A DNA stretch of 64,000 nucleotides, taken from Cavia porcellus (taxonomy: Eukaryota; Chordata; Mammalia; Rodentia; Caviidae). The DNA is taken from positions 19,990,001 to 20,054,000 of the forward strand of contig NW_026947486.1 of assembly GCF_034190915.1 (NCBI RefSeq). The letters run 5' to 3'. The position numbers and the translations under genes were made by a program. The notes beneath the pieces were generated by a model. The model was not told where the DNA came from. It did not search any database and saw only the letters and a list, made by a program, of their open reading frames with translations. Each line of letters opens with the position of its first letter. Position 1 is the stretch's first letter. Positions 17,269 to 29,400 of this stretch are shown here, piece after piece.

Positions 17269-18685
17269 GTTGAATTCTTGGAGCACTCAGCCAGTGCAGG
17301 GTCCTGAGACTGTACTGGGGGGGGGGGTCCTACCCTGAGATGGAGGCAACAGGAACTCTTCCAGTCCACCCGATCTCCTCCCATGCCCACTCAGGGCCCA
17401 AATACAAGCCTTGGAACAGCTCAGAAATTGAAAAGTGATGTCAATATGGAGCCCCAAGTGAGGAGAGACTGTTTGGATGGGTGCTGGCAGGGTAAAATTA
17501 CCCAAATCCATGTCGATGGCAGGAATCACTGGAAGATATCACGGAGGCTCTTGCTCCAGCTGCACTTCCTGCTGCTCTACACATTAGGATGTATACATCA
17601 ATCTGAACAATGGTATACATCTTGGGACCTCAGGGCTGGCCCACAGAGTCACAGAGATTCCAGCCTGATGACCCAGAGTTACCACAAGCTACAGAACTGA
17701 CACCAGCGATCTGATTCAGGGAGGAAAACCACTGGCATTGGCTCAGGGTGCTGTTATTGGGTGATATGGTTACTTGCAGCCCAAACCATTTCTGACCAGC
17801 ACCTCCACCTGATAAAACCTTGGGGTAAGTGCTATGCGATAAGGATATCCCTGAACTGGATTGTTCACATGGTCAAGGTCATATAAGTAGTTGTAGGCTC
17901 AGTGATTGGCTAGGAAGATGAATAGGACTCTGCATAGAGTTGTATTTGTGGCTCTGATTGGTCCTAGCAGAAAGCTCCAGAACCATATCAGCAAAGGAAA
18001 ATGGCACACTGGGCCAGGTCAGGGGAGACCAGTGCAGTGTGCTCAGTTTCCCTAGTCACAAGTTGTAACAATACATGTGTCATGCTGCCAACTAGGGAAG
18101 TTCACTGGAGACTCAATGCCCAGGGCTTTTATTGGACTGGTTGGGTAGGCACCTTTGCCTGGCACATAACCAGGTTCCCAAGCCTCAGAAGGAAAGTAAG
18201 TGTTCAGCATAAGCCACACTCCTTGTCAAACAGCTTAGGCAGAGTGGACCATTACATCTGGGGGAACAACGGGAATGCTCCGAAATGTCCATTCCTAGAC
18301 ACCAGCCAGGGCCAAGCTTGAAGTCACCCTCCTGAGGACAGCAGCTCAGGTCAGCTGCGTGCTTCTCTGTGCTACAGTTTTCAAGGCCGACCAGGTGCTG
18401 TTTCAGCCAAGGTCTGTGGACAGCAAGGTACTTGGGGAACCTCAGTTTTCTCTAACTTTTTTTCCTCACTCTTCATGTCCTTTATTCAGTCTGGATTCAG
18501 GATGATTAGTCATGATTATTATTGTGCATGATTTGGGGGTTTCATCTTTGTGAAATTTTTGAGGTGGTAGAGTCAACATTCTACTTTGAGTTCATCTTGG
18601 TGATACTTTTCTTGACTTACAACCCAAGGGGAAATAAATACTGAACAAATAATAAAGAATAAAAATTAATGTTCTTGGTTGTTCT
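17269..18685. other. Unassigned 1.4-kb block, possibly an old LTR in part
   Basis: There is no gene I can support. The stretch 18050-18310 (GGGCTTTTATTGGACTGGTT, CAGGTTCCCAAGCCTCAG) has the feel of an old LTR, and 18600-18660 is AT-rich with AATAAA-like runs. A G11 run lies near 17318-17328. Confidence 0.35.
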
Positions 18686-19194
18686 TGGGCCTCTGTGAAC
18701 TCTTCTTTTATCAACTGTGCCTGTGTGACATCAGACCTGGAGTTCAGTTAGCCATTCCACCTCAGAGCCAGGCCTCTGTGACCTGATCCATAGTATTTTT
18801 CTGAGTTTGCACCTGAGTGCTATTACTTTACCTTCAGAGAGGTTCTCTGCTCCGAGCCTGAAGCTGGGCTTTGTTAACTTTTATTCCACCAGTATCCATC
18901 CAGACAAACCTCAAACCAAGGTTTCTGCAAAATACTCCACCATTAACTGGCTTCTGATCTGAACTTGAAACTAGGCTTCTACTAATCACTTTGTGATCAA
19001 TGCCCTTATTCTCTGAGGATCCTCAATCCTGACCTTGCATCTGGGCCGCTATTACCTTTCTGTGATCAATTCCAACCTACACCTCTGTGTTAACAGTTGG
19101 ATTTTGGATATTTGTATGGTCTAAACTTTAAGCCCAGCCCTCTGTTAACTATTCTAGCATCACTATCTCTTTGACCTCAAATCTGGCATTTGTT

Positions 19195-19440
19195 TGATTT
19201 TTGGTGCTAGGAATAAACCCAGAGCCTTTTTCATGCTAGGCAAGCACTCAAAACTGAGCTATAACCTCCAGCCCAAGGGCATGTCTTCCTTGTTTCTGGG
19301 GAGTGTACTGGAGTTCAAGTTCAGGGTATTCTGCCATGAAGCTATATATATATATAGTACTTTTTATTTGAGCCAGGATCTCACTAAGTTGCACATACTG
19401 GCCTTGAGTTGGCAATCTTCCTACCTCAGCCTCTAGAGTA
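19195..19440 (-). repeat. Reverse ID-like and B1 relics
   Basis: GGTGCTAGGAATAAACCCAG with GAGCTATAACCTCCAGCCC (ID-like, about 19200-19275), then B1 text GAGCCAGGATCTCACTAAG and CTACCTCAGCCTCTAGAG (about 19368-19440). A short (TA)n lies near 19343-19357. Confidence 0.6.
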
Positions 19441-19639
19441 GCTGGATTAGAAAGCCCCACAAGCCAGCACAGCTTGGCATTTCTTGGTGTTTCCTCCACC
19501 AGTCCTGTCTAATACAACCTCAAACCCAGGCACTTGAAACTATCATCATCAGTGTCCATCTGGTCTATCCTCAAACCTAGGCCTCTTATAATAGTTTCAT
19601 CATCAGGATACCTAGCTTTACTTTTTTTGTTTCTTTGAT

Positions 19640-19746
19640 TTTTGTTTGTTTGTTTGTTTGTTTGTTTATCGATACCGGGGATCGAACTCACGACTGCCAG
19701 CTTGCAAGGCAGGGCGCTTATGCCACTGAGCTAAATCCTCAGCCCC
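19640..19746 (-). repeat. ID-type SINE, reverse, young-looking
   Basis: A (TTTG)n tail, ATCGATACCGGGGATCGAAC and GCTAAATCCTCAGCCCC. Confidence 0.9.
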
Positions 19747-19751
19747 TGTTT

Positions 19752-19902
19752 CTTTGATTTTTGAGATAGGGTTTCACTATGCAGCTGAGCTAGCCTTGTA
19801 CTCACTTTGCAGCCAAGGATGGCCTCAAATTCATAGTGATCCTCCAACCTCAGCCTCCTAAGTGCTGGAATGACAGGTATGCACACCATGCCTGGCCTCC
19901 TA
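19752..19902 (-). repeat. B1 SINE, reverse
   Basis: TTTGAGATAGGGTTTCACTA, TTGCAGCCAAGGATGGCCTC and CCTAAGTGCTGGAATGACAG. Confidence 0.85.
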
Positions 19903-20411
19903 GTTTCACTTTAAATGTGAATCTTTTTAACTCTTCCATCAGTGTCATGGACTATTTATGATCCCACCATCAACAATAACTCTTTTCAAGTCATTTTGGG
20001 GTGGATATCTCAGCAAGCAGGGAAGCATCGCAGGTTCCAGAGGCCCCGCGGCCTGCAGTAAGTGCTCAGTGCACTTTTCCCAAAGCCCAAACTGGTCGGG
20101 ACCCTCCAGGCTTCCGGGTGCAGTGAAGTGGATAAGTGGGTTTGAGGCATCTACATCTGCCTCCCCATTCCGGCTGCGCTTGGAGAACTGTGGAGCTTCC
20201 AACAAACAGGTGGGCACACAGTGTCCCTGAAGCCCAGATTATCTGGAAATATGGAGTTCTAAACAGGCAGAAGAGGGCCATTGGTTCTACAGGCCCAGTG
20301 GCTTGGGGTAACTGGGTGCCAGAGTCTCAGGAGCTTTGAACATAGAAGGGGATTTCCAACAGACCCTGAGGAAGCTTTAAAATAACACTTGAAACACAGA
20401 AATATAGGAAA

Positions 20412-21455
20412 ATGACAAAACGAAACACCAAATTACAACCTCAAACCTCCAGCCCATCTCAAAAAACCCTAGGAGCGATGTATATAGAAGAAAATATATC
20501 CCATCCACCTCATATATCGGACACAATAGCCACTGAAATTGACAAGCAACTCCAGGAAGCTTTAAAGAAATTCAAACTCGAAATAATCTCCCAGGTAAAA
20601 GAAGAAATGATAAAAGAAATGAAAGAGATTCTGAGTATATCTAAAGAAAACACAGTTAAAAAATTGGAGGAACTAAACAAAAAGATAGAATCCCTAGATG
20701 AGCAATATAAGAAACAAACAATACATAATGCAGATGCACAGAGATATACAGGAAATAAAAAACTCCACTGAAAGTTGTAAAATCCGCCTCAATGAAAGTG
20801 AAGATAGAATTTCAGACCTTGAAGACAGGATTGCAGCTAGTGAACAGGAAAGGAAAGATCTTTTAAAAATAACAAGGAATCAGGAAACAACAATTCAACA
20901 ACTGCCAGACAATGCAAAGAAAAATAGCATAAAAATGATAGGGATTAATGAAAAAGGAGACAACATAAAGGATGTCAAGAGGATATTAAGAGAAGTAATA
21001 GCTGAAAATTTCCCAAGCATGAGATAAAAAACCGACATCAGGATCAGTGAATCATATAGAAATCCAAATAGTCATAACCAAAATAAAACTACACCCAGAC
21101 ATATAATAATCACCATCCCAGAAATCCAAGACAAGAATAGATTATTAAAAGCTGTCAGAGAAAAGACAGATCACTTATAAAGGAAAACCTATCAGAATCA
21201 CAGCAGACTTCTCAGCACAAACAATAAAGTCAAGAAGAGCATGGAGTGAAGTATTCCAGATCCTAAAGCAAAATGATTTCCAACCTAGACTGATGTATCC
21301 TGCAAAACTATCATTCAAAATTGATGGTGAAATACGATACTTCCATGACAAAGAACAGCTGAAGAACTTCATGAACACCAAACCAACCCTGCAAAAAATA
21401 TTGAAAGACAGTTTATATACACAAAGGAAAAAACCACTAAGCAAAGCAGATAATT
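20412..21455 (+). pseudogene. L1 ORF1 (RNA-binding chaperone), broken
   Basis: The N-terminal part (20412-20771) begins MTKRNTKLQPQTSSPSQKTL and continues as a charged coiled coil (KKFKLEIISQVKEEMIKEMK). The frame then shifts to 20698-21027, which carries the rest of the coiled coil and RRM start (NESEDRISDLEDRI, ITRNQETTIQQLPDN). After a stop near 21027 the C-terminal domain text survives only in other frames to about 21455. ORF1p normally trimerises and coats L1 RNA. Confidence 0.88.
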
Positions 21456-21497
21456 AAACAGAACAGAAAGATAAAGATGCAACAGCAGAGAGATAAC

Positions 21498-24400
21498 ATG
21501 TCAACAATAAACCAGCATTTAACAGTAATAACCATTAATGTAAATGGTCTCAATGCACCAATCAAAAGAAACAGACTAGCAGAATGGATCAAGAAACAAA
21601 ATCCAACCATATGCTGTTTACAGGAAACCCATCTAACCCAGAAGGATACTCACAGACTGAAAGTCAAAGGATGGAAAACAATACTTCATGCAGCAGGAAT
21701 CCAAAAAAAAAAAAAAGCAGGAGTAGCCATTCTGTTTGCAGACAATGTGAACTTTAAACCAACAATGACCATAAAGGACAAACGTCACTACATATTCATT
21801 AGGGGAAAACTCCAAGAGGAAGAGATAACTATCTTAAATATATATGCACAAAACTCCAGAGCACCCAGTTACATAAAACAACTATTGACAGAAATGAAAA
21901 CTCAAATTATCAGTAACACAATTGTAACAGGAGACCTTAATACGCCATTGACACCAAGGGACAGATCAATCAGACAGAAAATGAGCAAAGAAATAACAGA
22001 ACTGAATCACACCTGCGAACAAATGGATTTGATAGACATATACAGAATGTTCCACCCAACAACATCAGAATACACATTCTTCTCAGCATTACATGGATCA
22101 TTCTCTAAAATAGACCATATATTAGCTCACAGAACATATTTAAACAAATGCAAAAGATTTGAAATCATCCCTTGCATGTTATCGGATCATAGCGCTCTGA
22201 AATTAGAAATTAATGATAAAAGATACTGCAAAAATCCCACAAACACATGGAAACTGAATAACACACTTGAGTAATCAGTGGGTCACAGAAGAAATTAAAG
22301 AAGAAATTTAACATTACCTAAAAGAAAATGAAAATGCAGATACAACTTACCGGCATTTGTGGGATGCAATGAAAGCCATCCTCAGAGGAAAATTTATTGC
22401 ACTGAGTTCCCACATCAGGAAAACACAATGAATACAAATAAATAACTTGATGCTACACCTCAACCAGCTAGAAAAAGAAGAGCAAGTCAAGCCCAAAGCC
22501 AAAAGAAGAGAGGAAATTATAAAAATCAGAGCAGAAATCAATGCAATAGAGACTAAGAAAACAATCCAAAGAATCAACGAATCAAAGCGTTGTTTCTTTG
22601 AAAGAATAAATAAGATCGATAAGCCCCTAGCCAATCTTATTTAAAAAAGGGAAGAAAAAGCTCAAATTCATGCAATAAGAAATGAAAAAGCTAAAATCAC
22701 TACAGACCCAATAGAAATACAGAAGATCATCAACAGTTATTTTGAAAACCTCTACTCTCAAAGGTTTGATAACACAGAAGAAATAGACAGATTCTTAGAA
22801 ACATATGAAGTACCCAAGCTAGATCAAGAGGATGTAAAACTGTCGAATAATCCAGTCTCTGTTAATGAAATTGAAAGTGTAATTAAGTCCTTACCTACAA
22901 AGAAGAGCCCAGGCCCAGATGGATTCCCTGCAGAATTCTACAAGAAATACAAAGAAGACCTAATGCCAACACTCCTCAAACTATTCAATGAAATTGAAAG
23001 GGAAGCAATCCTTTCTAAGTCATTCCTGGAAGCAAATATTACTCTAGTACCAAAACCTGAGAAAGATGCAACTAAAAAAGAGAACTATAGACCGATCTCC
23101 CTAATGAACACAGATGCAAATATCCTCAATAAAATATTGGCAAATAGGATGCAGCAAATCATCAAGAAGATTATACACCATGACCAAGTGGGATTCATCC
23201 CAGGAATGCAAGGATGGTTCAACATACGTAAATCAATAAATGTAATCCACCATATCAATAAAGCCAAAGGTAAGAATCACATGATCATTTCTATAGATGC
23301 AGAAAAAGCCTTCGATAAGGTCCAACATTCATTCATGATAAGAACTTTACAGAAAATGGGAATAGGTGGTCTTTACCTCAATATAATAAAGGCCATTTAT
23401 GACAAACCAACAGCTAGCATCATAATAAATGTCCAAAAATTGAAAGCCTTTACTTTAAAATCAGGCACAAGACAAGGATGTCCTTTATCACCACTCCTAT
23501 TTAATATAGTACTGGAAGTACTAGCCAGAGCAATTAGGCAAGAGAGAAATAAAAGGGGTAAAGATAGGAAAAGAAGAAGTTAAATTATCATTGTTTGCAG
23601 ATGACATGATACTCTACATAGAAGACCCCCTAACTCCATGGAAAGACTCTTAGATATAATAAATAAACTCAGTAATACAGCTGGATACAAAATCAATACT
23701 CAGAAATCAATAGCATCCCTATACACTAACAACAAAATCACAGAGAGGGAATTAAGAGAAACCACACTCTTCACATTAGCAAGCAAAAAAATGAAATATT
23801 TAGGAATTACTCTTATGAAAGAAGTGAAAGACCTATACAGGGAAAATTACAATACACTGAAAAAAGAAACTGAAGATGATCTCAGAAAATGGAAAGACAT
23901 CCCTTGCTCATGGATAGGAAGTCCAAACATTGTGAAAATGGCCATTCTCCCAAAACTGTTATACAGATTTAATGGAATCCCAATAAAAATACCATCAACA
24001 TACCTTATAGATCTAGAGAAATCACTCCTAAAATTCATCTGGAACCAGAAGAGACCTAGAATAGCAAAGGTAATTCTAAGCAGCAAAGGCAAGGCAGGAG
24101 GCATCACAATCCCTGACTTGAAGTTATACTACAAAGCAACAGTAGTAAAATCAACATGGTATTGGAATCAAAACAGAGCCAAAGATCAATGGAATAGATT
24201 AGAAGATACAACCACAACTACAAACACAATCATCCACCTTATCTTTGATAAAGGAGCCAAGCAGGTTCACTGGAAGAACGACAGTCTCTTTAATAAATGG
24301 TGCTGGAAAAACTTTGCCTCTCCATTTGCCGAAAACTAAAGCTAGACCCATGTCTATCACCATGTACTAAATTAAAATCTAAATGGGTCAAAGATCTGAA

Positions 24401-25338
24401 TATTAAAACAGAAACACTAAATCTGTTGGAAGACAAATTGGGTAGAAACCTTGAAGACATAGGAGTAGGTAGAGAATTCATGAACAGGACTCAAACCACA
24501 TGGGAAATACTTCCTAGAATCAATAACTGGGACCACTTCTTATTAAAAAGTTTCTGCATGTCAAAAGAAATCTCCAGCATAGTCAAAAGAAAACCCACAA
24601 ACTGGGAAAAGATTTTAGTGCATTCTCTCTCAGACAAGGGACTCTTGTCTAAAACATATAAAGAATTAAAAAAACTCAGACCCCCAAAATTCAAAGATCC
24701 AATCCAAAAATGGGCATCTGAGATGAATATGCACTTCTAAGATGAAAAAATACAAATGGCAAATAAATACATGAAAAAATGTTCATCATCATTGGTCATT
24801 AGAGAAATGCAAATTAAAACCACACTGAGATGCCATCTCACTCCTGAAAGAATGGCCAGGATCAAGAAAACCAACAACAACAATTGCTGGAGAGGCTGTG
24901 GGGAAAAAGGAACTCTCCTACACTGTTGGTGCGAGTGTAGACTGGTACAACCTTTGTGGAGGTCAGTCTGGAGATTTCTCAAAAAGCTTAGGGGCCTGGG
25001 GATTTAGCTCAGCGGCATAAGCGCCTGCCTTGAAAGCAGGCAGCCATGAGTTCGATCCCCGGTACTGATAAAAACGCAAAAGACAAAAAAAAAAAAAAAA
25101 AAACCTGGGATTGGAAGTCCCATTTATTCCAGCTATTCCACTTCTCGGCATATTCCCAGAAGAACTGAAAGCATCATACCACAGTGATATATGTGCACCT
25201 ATGTTTATAGCAGCACAATTTGTAATCGCCAGATCTTGGAAACAACCCAAGTGTCCATCAACTGAGGAATGGATAAAAAAAGTAGTGGTATTTCTCTACA
25301 ATGGAGTACTACTCAGCTATAAAGAAGGATCACATTGA
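21498..25338 (+). pseudogene. L1 ORF2 (endonuclease and reverse transcriptase), broken
   Basis: The endonuclease domain is open to 22274: MSTINQHLTVITINVNGLNA, CCLQETHL and later VTGDLNTPL and LSDHSALKLEI, so the EN catalytic motifs are visible. A stop at 22272-22274 and shifts follow. The RT domain is open at 22963-23583 ([52 protein letters not shown]). The catalytic FADDM lies at about 23598 only after another frame change. The thumb and linker are at 23638-24339 and 24297-24740. The C-terminal CERCGxxG-like region near 24890 ([20 protein letters not shown]) is followed by a SINE at 24990-25103, and the end resumes at 25111-25338. Confidence 0.9.
24990..25103 (+). repeat. ID-type SINE inside L1 ORF2
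   Basis: GGGGCCTGGGGATTTAGCTC, GAGTTCGATCCCCGGTACTG and an A20 tail. It is close to consensus and younger than its host L1. Confidence 0.92.
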
Positions 25339-26694
25339 GATATTTATCAATAAATGGGCGCAGCTTGAGACCATACTCATAAGTGAAATAAATCAATCTC
25401 GCATGTGTGAATACCGAATAGTTTCCCTAATGTAAGTAATGATTCAAATATATAAAAGTATGTGGTAATCATGATTCCCCATTATGTGGCCTTGAAGCCT
25501 TATAAAGTTTTCACTTATTAATTGGAAAGGCTTTATTCTGGGCTTCTTGATATGGAAATATTTGAAGCTATAGTATATGAAGTTATATTCAAATATTTCA
25601 AGGAAAAAGATAGACACTATTGGTAACTACTATTAAGTCAGGTTATTTGGTGATGAAGCACTAGGTTGCTAAAACAGTCATGCTTTGACCTGTATTGTTA
25701 TGTTGTTATGTCCTCTTTTATCTCAATCTCTCCCTTATTCACTATTATTTAGTTATTTTTTATGGTTTTTTTTAATTAAGGGGAAAAATTTTAAAAATTA
25801 GCAGGATATATTATAGTAACTTTTTTGATTTCCTATTAACTTGTTTTGAAGTCCTGTAATACTCCCACTATCTTGTTTTGACTGATTAGACTCTGTTCCA
25901 TTCTGTATGATAGTATCAAGTTTGGGGGTATAGACAACTGCTTTGAAGGCAATAAGATTCACTAAGATGCCCATTCTGGTTTGACTATTGTCTCCTTTGG
26001 AAGTCCTGTAATGTTTACAATGCCTAAGTTTTATTGGTCTTGTTCTCTACTGTTTTGTCCAACTTTATAATATCTAATGAGATAGACAATTCTTTTTAAG
26101 GAAACAAGAGACATCGTTGATAACCATTGTTGATATCCTTGTACTCTGTTTTACATCATGTACTATGTCTATCCTTGATTTTGACTGACAGCTTTGTTTT
26201 GCCATATTTGACTTTATTCTCTTCCAAAAAAAAAGTAATACGAACTAAGGAGTAATAAAACCCAAAATGTGTAAATTTTGTTGTAAAAAAGAGAGGGAAA
26301 AAAAGTGCGCTAAAGGATACAACTGCAAGTGTGTTTAGGGGTGTTAAATAGCTGACCATATTAATGTTTTTAGTTGAATCACTGAACACAACTGTTTGCA
26401 GTCTCTCTGTTTGAATGTTAACTTTGTATGCTTTGATACTGTGACTTGAGCAACTATCTCTAAGACGATAATGTGTAATCTATTAACTGGTGATTTCTTA
26501 CCTTTTTTTTGTAGTTCTGTATTACTTGTACCCTTACACCACTTTGTTTTGTTTTGTTTTTTCTCTTTTTCCTTTTAAATAAATTTTTTTTAAAAAGGCC
26601 TTTTGATCCAGGCCTCAGTTAATTCGTGATCAGTGCTCTTTAAATGTGAAATTTGAATTTGAGCCTTCGTTGACTTTCACTTTTCTTTTTTTTT

Positions 26695-26842
26695 CAATAT
26701 TTTGAGACAGGGTCTCACTATGTAGTTTAGGCTGGCCTAGAACTCACTCTGTAGCCCAGACTGTCCCTGAATTTACAGCCACCCTCCTGCTTCAGCCTCC
26801 TGAGACTAGGAATTATAGGCATGTACTACCATGCCTAGCCCT
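26695..26842 (-). repeat. B1 SINE, reverse
   Basis: TTTTGAGACAGGGTCTCACT, ACTCTGTAGCCCAGACTGTC and GCCTCCTGAGACTAGGAATT. Confidence 0.85.
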
Positions 26843-26974
26843 GTTCACTTTTCCGTACTGAGCACTTCTCTGACCTGACCATAGTAAACTAATATAGTTA
26901 TACCCCCTCTGATTTTTACTCAGTCCCTGGCCTTTGTTTATTATTCCTCTATAACTGCTACTGTGATCTGATTT

Positions 26975-27160
26975 TTGTGGGGGGAGGGTAGTCCTGGGGA
27001 TTGAACCCAGGCATGTGCTCTGCTTCTGAGGTACATTCCCCAGCCCTTTTTAAATTATTTTGAATATGAGGACAGCTGTGAGTCCAAGGCCTGCCTGGCC
27101 TACATAGTGAGTTCAAGTGTAGTCTGAACTACATAGCAAAACTCTATCTCAGTCAATTAT
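26975..27160. repeat. Reverse ID-like relic and plus-strand B1 tail
   Basis: GGGGATTGAACCCAGGCATG with CCCCAGCCC at about 26995-27046, then AGGCCTGCCTGGCCTACATA and GCAAAACTCTATCTC at about 27075-27155. Confidence 0.6.
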
Positions 27161-28379
27161 AAACAGTCAAGGACTTGAGAAGAAACAGTGATGAACTGCA
27201 GTGAAACAGCCTCTCTGAGATCTGGTGTCCAAACACTGGAGTATAGCAACATGAGGAAGAGAACAGTGAGGGAAGTGGGTTCCCAGGACCCAGCAAGGGA
27301 CTGAACCAAGAATTAAAGTTCACAAGGAGAGCAAAGAGAGAGAGACCTCAATGAAGAAGGTGTTGAGCAGCACTTTCTCCCTGAGCCCTGACTCACTGCA
27401 TGGGAGAAAGGCAGCTCAAATCTACACCTACCTGGTGACTACTGGTGACCCCAGAGAGCTTCGCAGAGAAACACATCAGTGGAATGGAGCACTGGGCACA
27501 GCAGATTGTAGTGGCTGAGTTATTTGGTTTGAGATGTGCCCAAGAAGGGGTGATTGGCTGGCAGACATCTTGGAGAAGGGCCAATTTAGCTCAGAACTCA
27601 GAGCCACTGCTGGCTCCATCTAGCAGCTTCCAGTGTCAGGGTGAGGTGGAACCTAGATCAAGTTGACAGGAGATTAAGGAGCCAAGTTCAAACCAGCAGG
27701 TGGCACATGGAGTATTTCAGTTTAAACAAATTGGGATCCAGCCTCACATCCACAACCCAGCTGTAGGTCCAGGCTTGCTGGAATTATCCTCTACCCGTTG
27801 TAAATCTACCATGCCTTGCTGGGATTAATCAACACGAATTTGAGCTCTGTGTGCCCAATTTGTAGCCATTTTCTAAAGGCTCTAAATGCTAGCAATAAAG
27901 CTACCTGCCATAAGCAATTTATAAGCAACAATCAAATTATATATTTGGAGAAGACACTGAAGCAAGATGCAACCTCAGACTTTCAGCTCATCAAAGACAA
28001 ACCAAGGGGCAATGAGGTGGAACAATTAGAAAGCCACCTACCTGCTGTTATGTTAATGGCAGAAGTAACAAAGCAGAAGAATGAGGCTCTAGAAAAAGCC
28101 AAATCAAAAGTAACTTCTCAGATAACTCCACAGATGGTGACCATAATGAAAAAATTGATTAGTGGTGCTAGAGCAGATACAGATAAAAAATAGAGAAGCT
28201 TAGGAAAATGATGGAAACCACAAATGCCCAACATAGGAAAGAAACAGAATTCGTAAAACAGAGATGTGGGAGATTAAAAATTCTATTGGAAATATGCACA
28301 TCAGAGTGAGCCACTGTGAATACAGAATATCAGATATAGAAGACAAGATTCCAGTTAGTGATTAAGAAAATACAGATTT

Positions 28380-28470
28380 CTTGCCAGGGTGTAGCTCAGT
28401 GGCACAGTGCCTGCCTGGCATGTGTGAGGTCATGAGTTCAATCCCAGTACCAAAAAAAAAAAAAAGAAAG
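28380..28470 (+). repeat. ID-type SINE in old L1 ORF1
   Basis: GCCAGGGTGTAGCTCAGTGG, GTTCAATCCCAGTACC and an A13 tail. ACAGATTTCTT occurs on both sides, at about 28371 and 28482, and is a probable target duplication. Confidence 0.88.
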
Positions 28471-28504
28471 AAAAGAAAATACAGATTTCTTAAAAATAAC
28501 AGGG

Positions 28505-28660
28505 AACCAAGCAGGGTATGGTGGCACACATCTGTAATCCCAGCACTTGGGACTCCAAAACAGAAGAATTACAGCAAGCTCAAGGCCAGTATGATCTACA
28601 CAATGAGTTCAGAGATAACCTGAACTACATAGCAAGACCCTGTCTAAAAACAAAACAAAA
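28505..28660 (+). repeat. B1 SINE
   Basis: AAGCAGGGTATGGTGGCACA, GTAATCCCAGCACTTGGG and AAGACCCTGTCTAAAAAC. Confidence 0.85.
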
Positions 28661-29400
28661 AACCAAGGGACCATGAAAAATCAATCCAACAGCTGCTAGA
28701 TGATGCAGAGAATAACCTAAGATTGATCAGAGTTAATGAAAAAACAGGAGCTGGAGCTAGTGCAAGTAACACAAAAAACCTGTTCACAGAAGTTATGGCA
28801 GAAAACTTCCCAAGCATGGAAAAAGTGTTTGACATACAGGTAAGTGAAGCATATACAACTCCAATTAGCCATGATTGGAAAAAAGTCAAAACCAAGGCAT
28901 ATAATGGTTAAGATTCCAGAAATCCAACATAAGAAGAGAACTTTAAAGCTGTTAGAATAAAGAAACAAATTGCCTATAAAGGAAAGCTCATCAGAATCAC
29001 AGAAAACTTCTCAACACAATGCCTCAAGTCATAGAAATCTTGGAGTAAAGTATTTCAAGCCCTAAAAGAAAACAACCTCCAACACAGATTGATATAACGC
29101 ACAAAATTATCTTTCACGATTAATGGAGAAATAAGATACTTCCTTGACAGACAACATTAGAAGACATTCATGACCACCAAACCAACACTCCAAAATGTTC
29201 TTAACATCATCCTAGAAAGAGATAGCAAGGATTACAACTCCATGGATTCCAATAGAATGAATCTGACAGGCAAGGCAAGAAATTAAACAGGGGAAAAGGG
29301 AACCAATAACAAAGAAGTAACATGACAAGGATAAGTCAATACATATCAATTATATCATCAATATTAATGGTCTCAACTCACCAATGAAAAGAAGTAGTCT

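Larger units (their letters stand above)
19985..26596 (+). mobile_element. Near-full-length L1 LINE, frameshifted
   Basis: The order is a GC-rich 5'UTR (about 19985-20411), ORF1 (20412-21455), inter-ORF spacer, ORF2 (21498-25338) and a long AT-rich 3'UTR (25340-26596) ending in an A-rich tail (TAAATAAATTTTTTTTAAAAA). It is an autonomous non-LTR retrotransposon by family, but this copy is dead because of several frame breaks and a SINE in ORF2. It sits inside a degenerate tandem array. A clean target duplication was not found by eye. Confidence 0.92.
18690..26975. repeat. Degenerate tandem array, about 50-bp unit, split by L1 and SINEs
   Basis: A unit resembling AAACCTAGGCCTCTGTTAAC, then a TTTCATCATCAGTGTCCATC-like half and a GACCTC-like end, recurs about every 50 bases through 18690-19190, 19440-19615, 19905-19984, 26597-26690 and 26845-26975. 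Examples begin near 18771, 18862, 18911, 18968, 19133, 19521 and 19572. Copies are strongly diverged. The L1 at 19985-26596 and several SINEs sit inside it. I do not know a named family matching it. Confidence 0.55.
27170..29400 (+). mobile_element. Old L1 5' half (5'UTR, ORF1, start of ORF2)
   Basis: A GC-moderate leader (27170-27815) precedes decayed ORF1 text. The N-terminal coiled-coil-like frame is 27816-28193. The later segment 28670-29160 has L1 landmarks such as GCAGAAAACTTCCCAAGCAT and AACAACCTCCAACACAGATT. Start-of-ORF2 text lies at about 29340-29395 (ATTAATGGTCTCAACTCACC). It is interrupted by an ID SINE (28380-28470) and a B1 (28505-28660), and stops abruptly where the next element begins near 29401. 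Confidence 0.78.
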
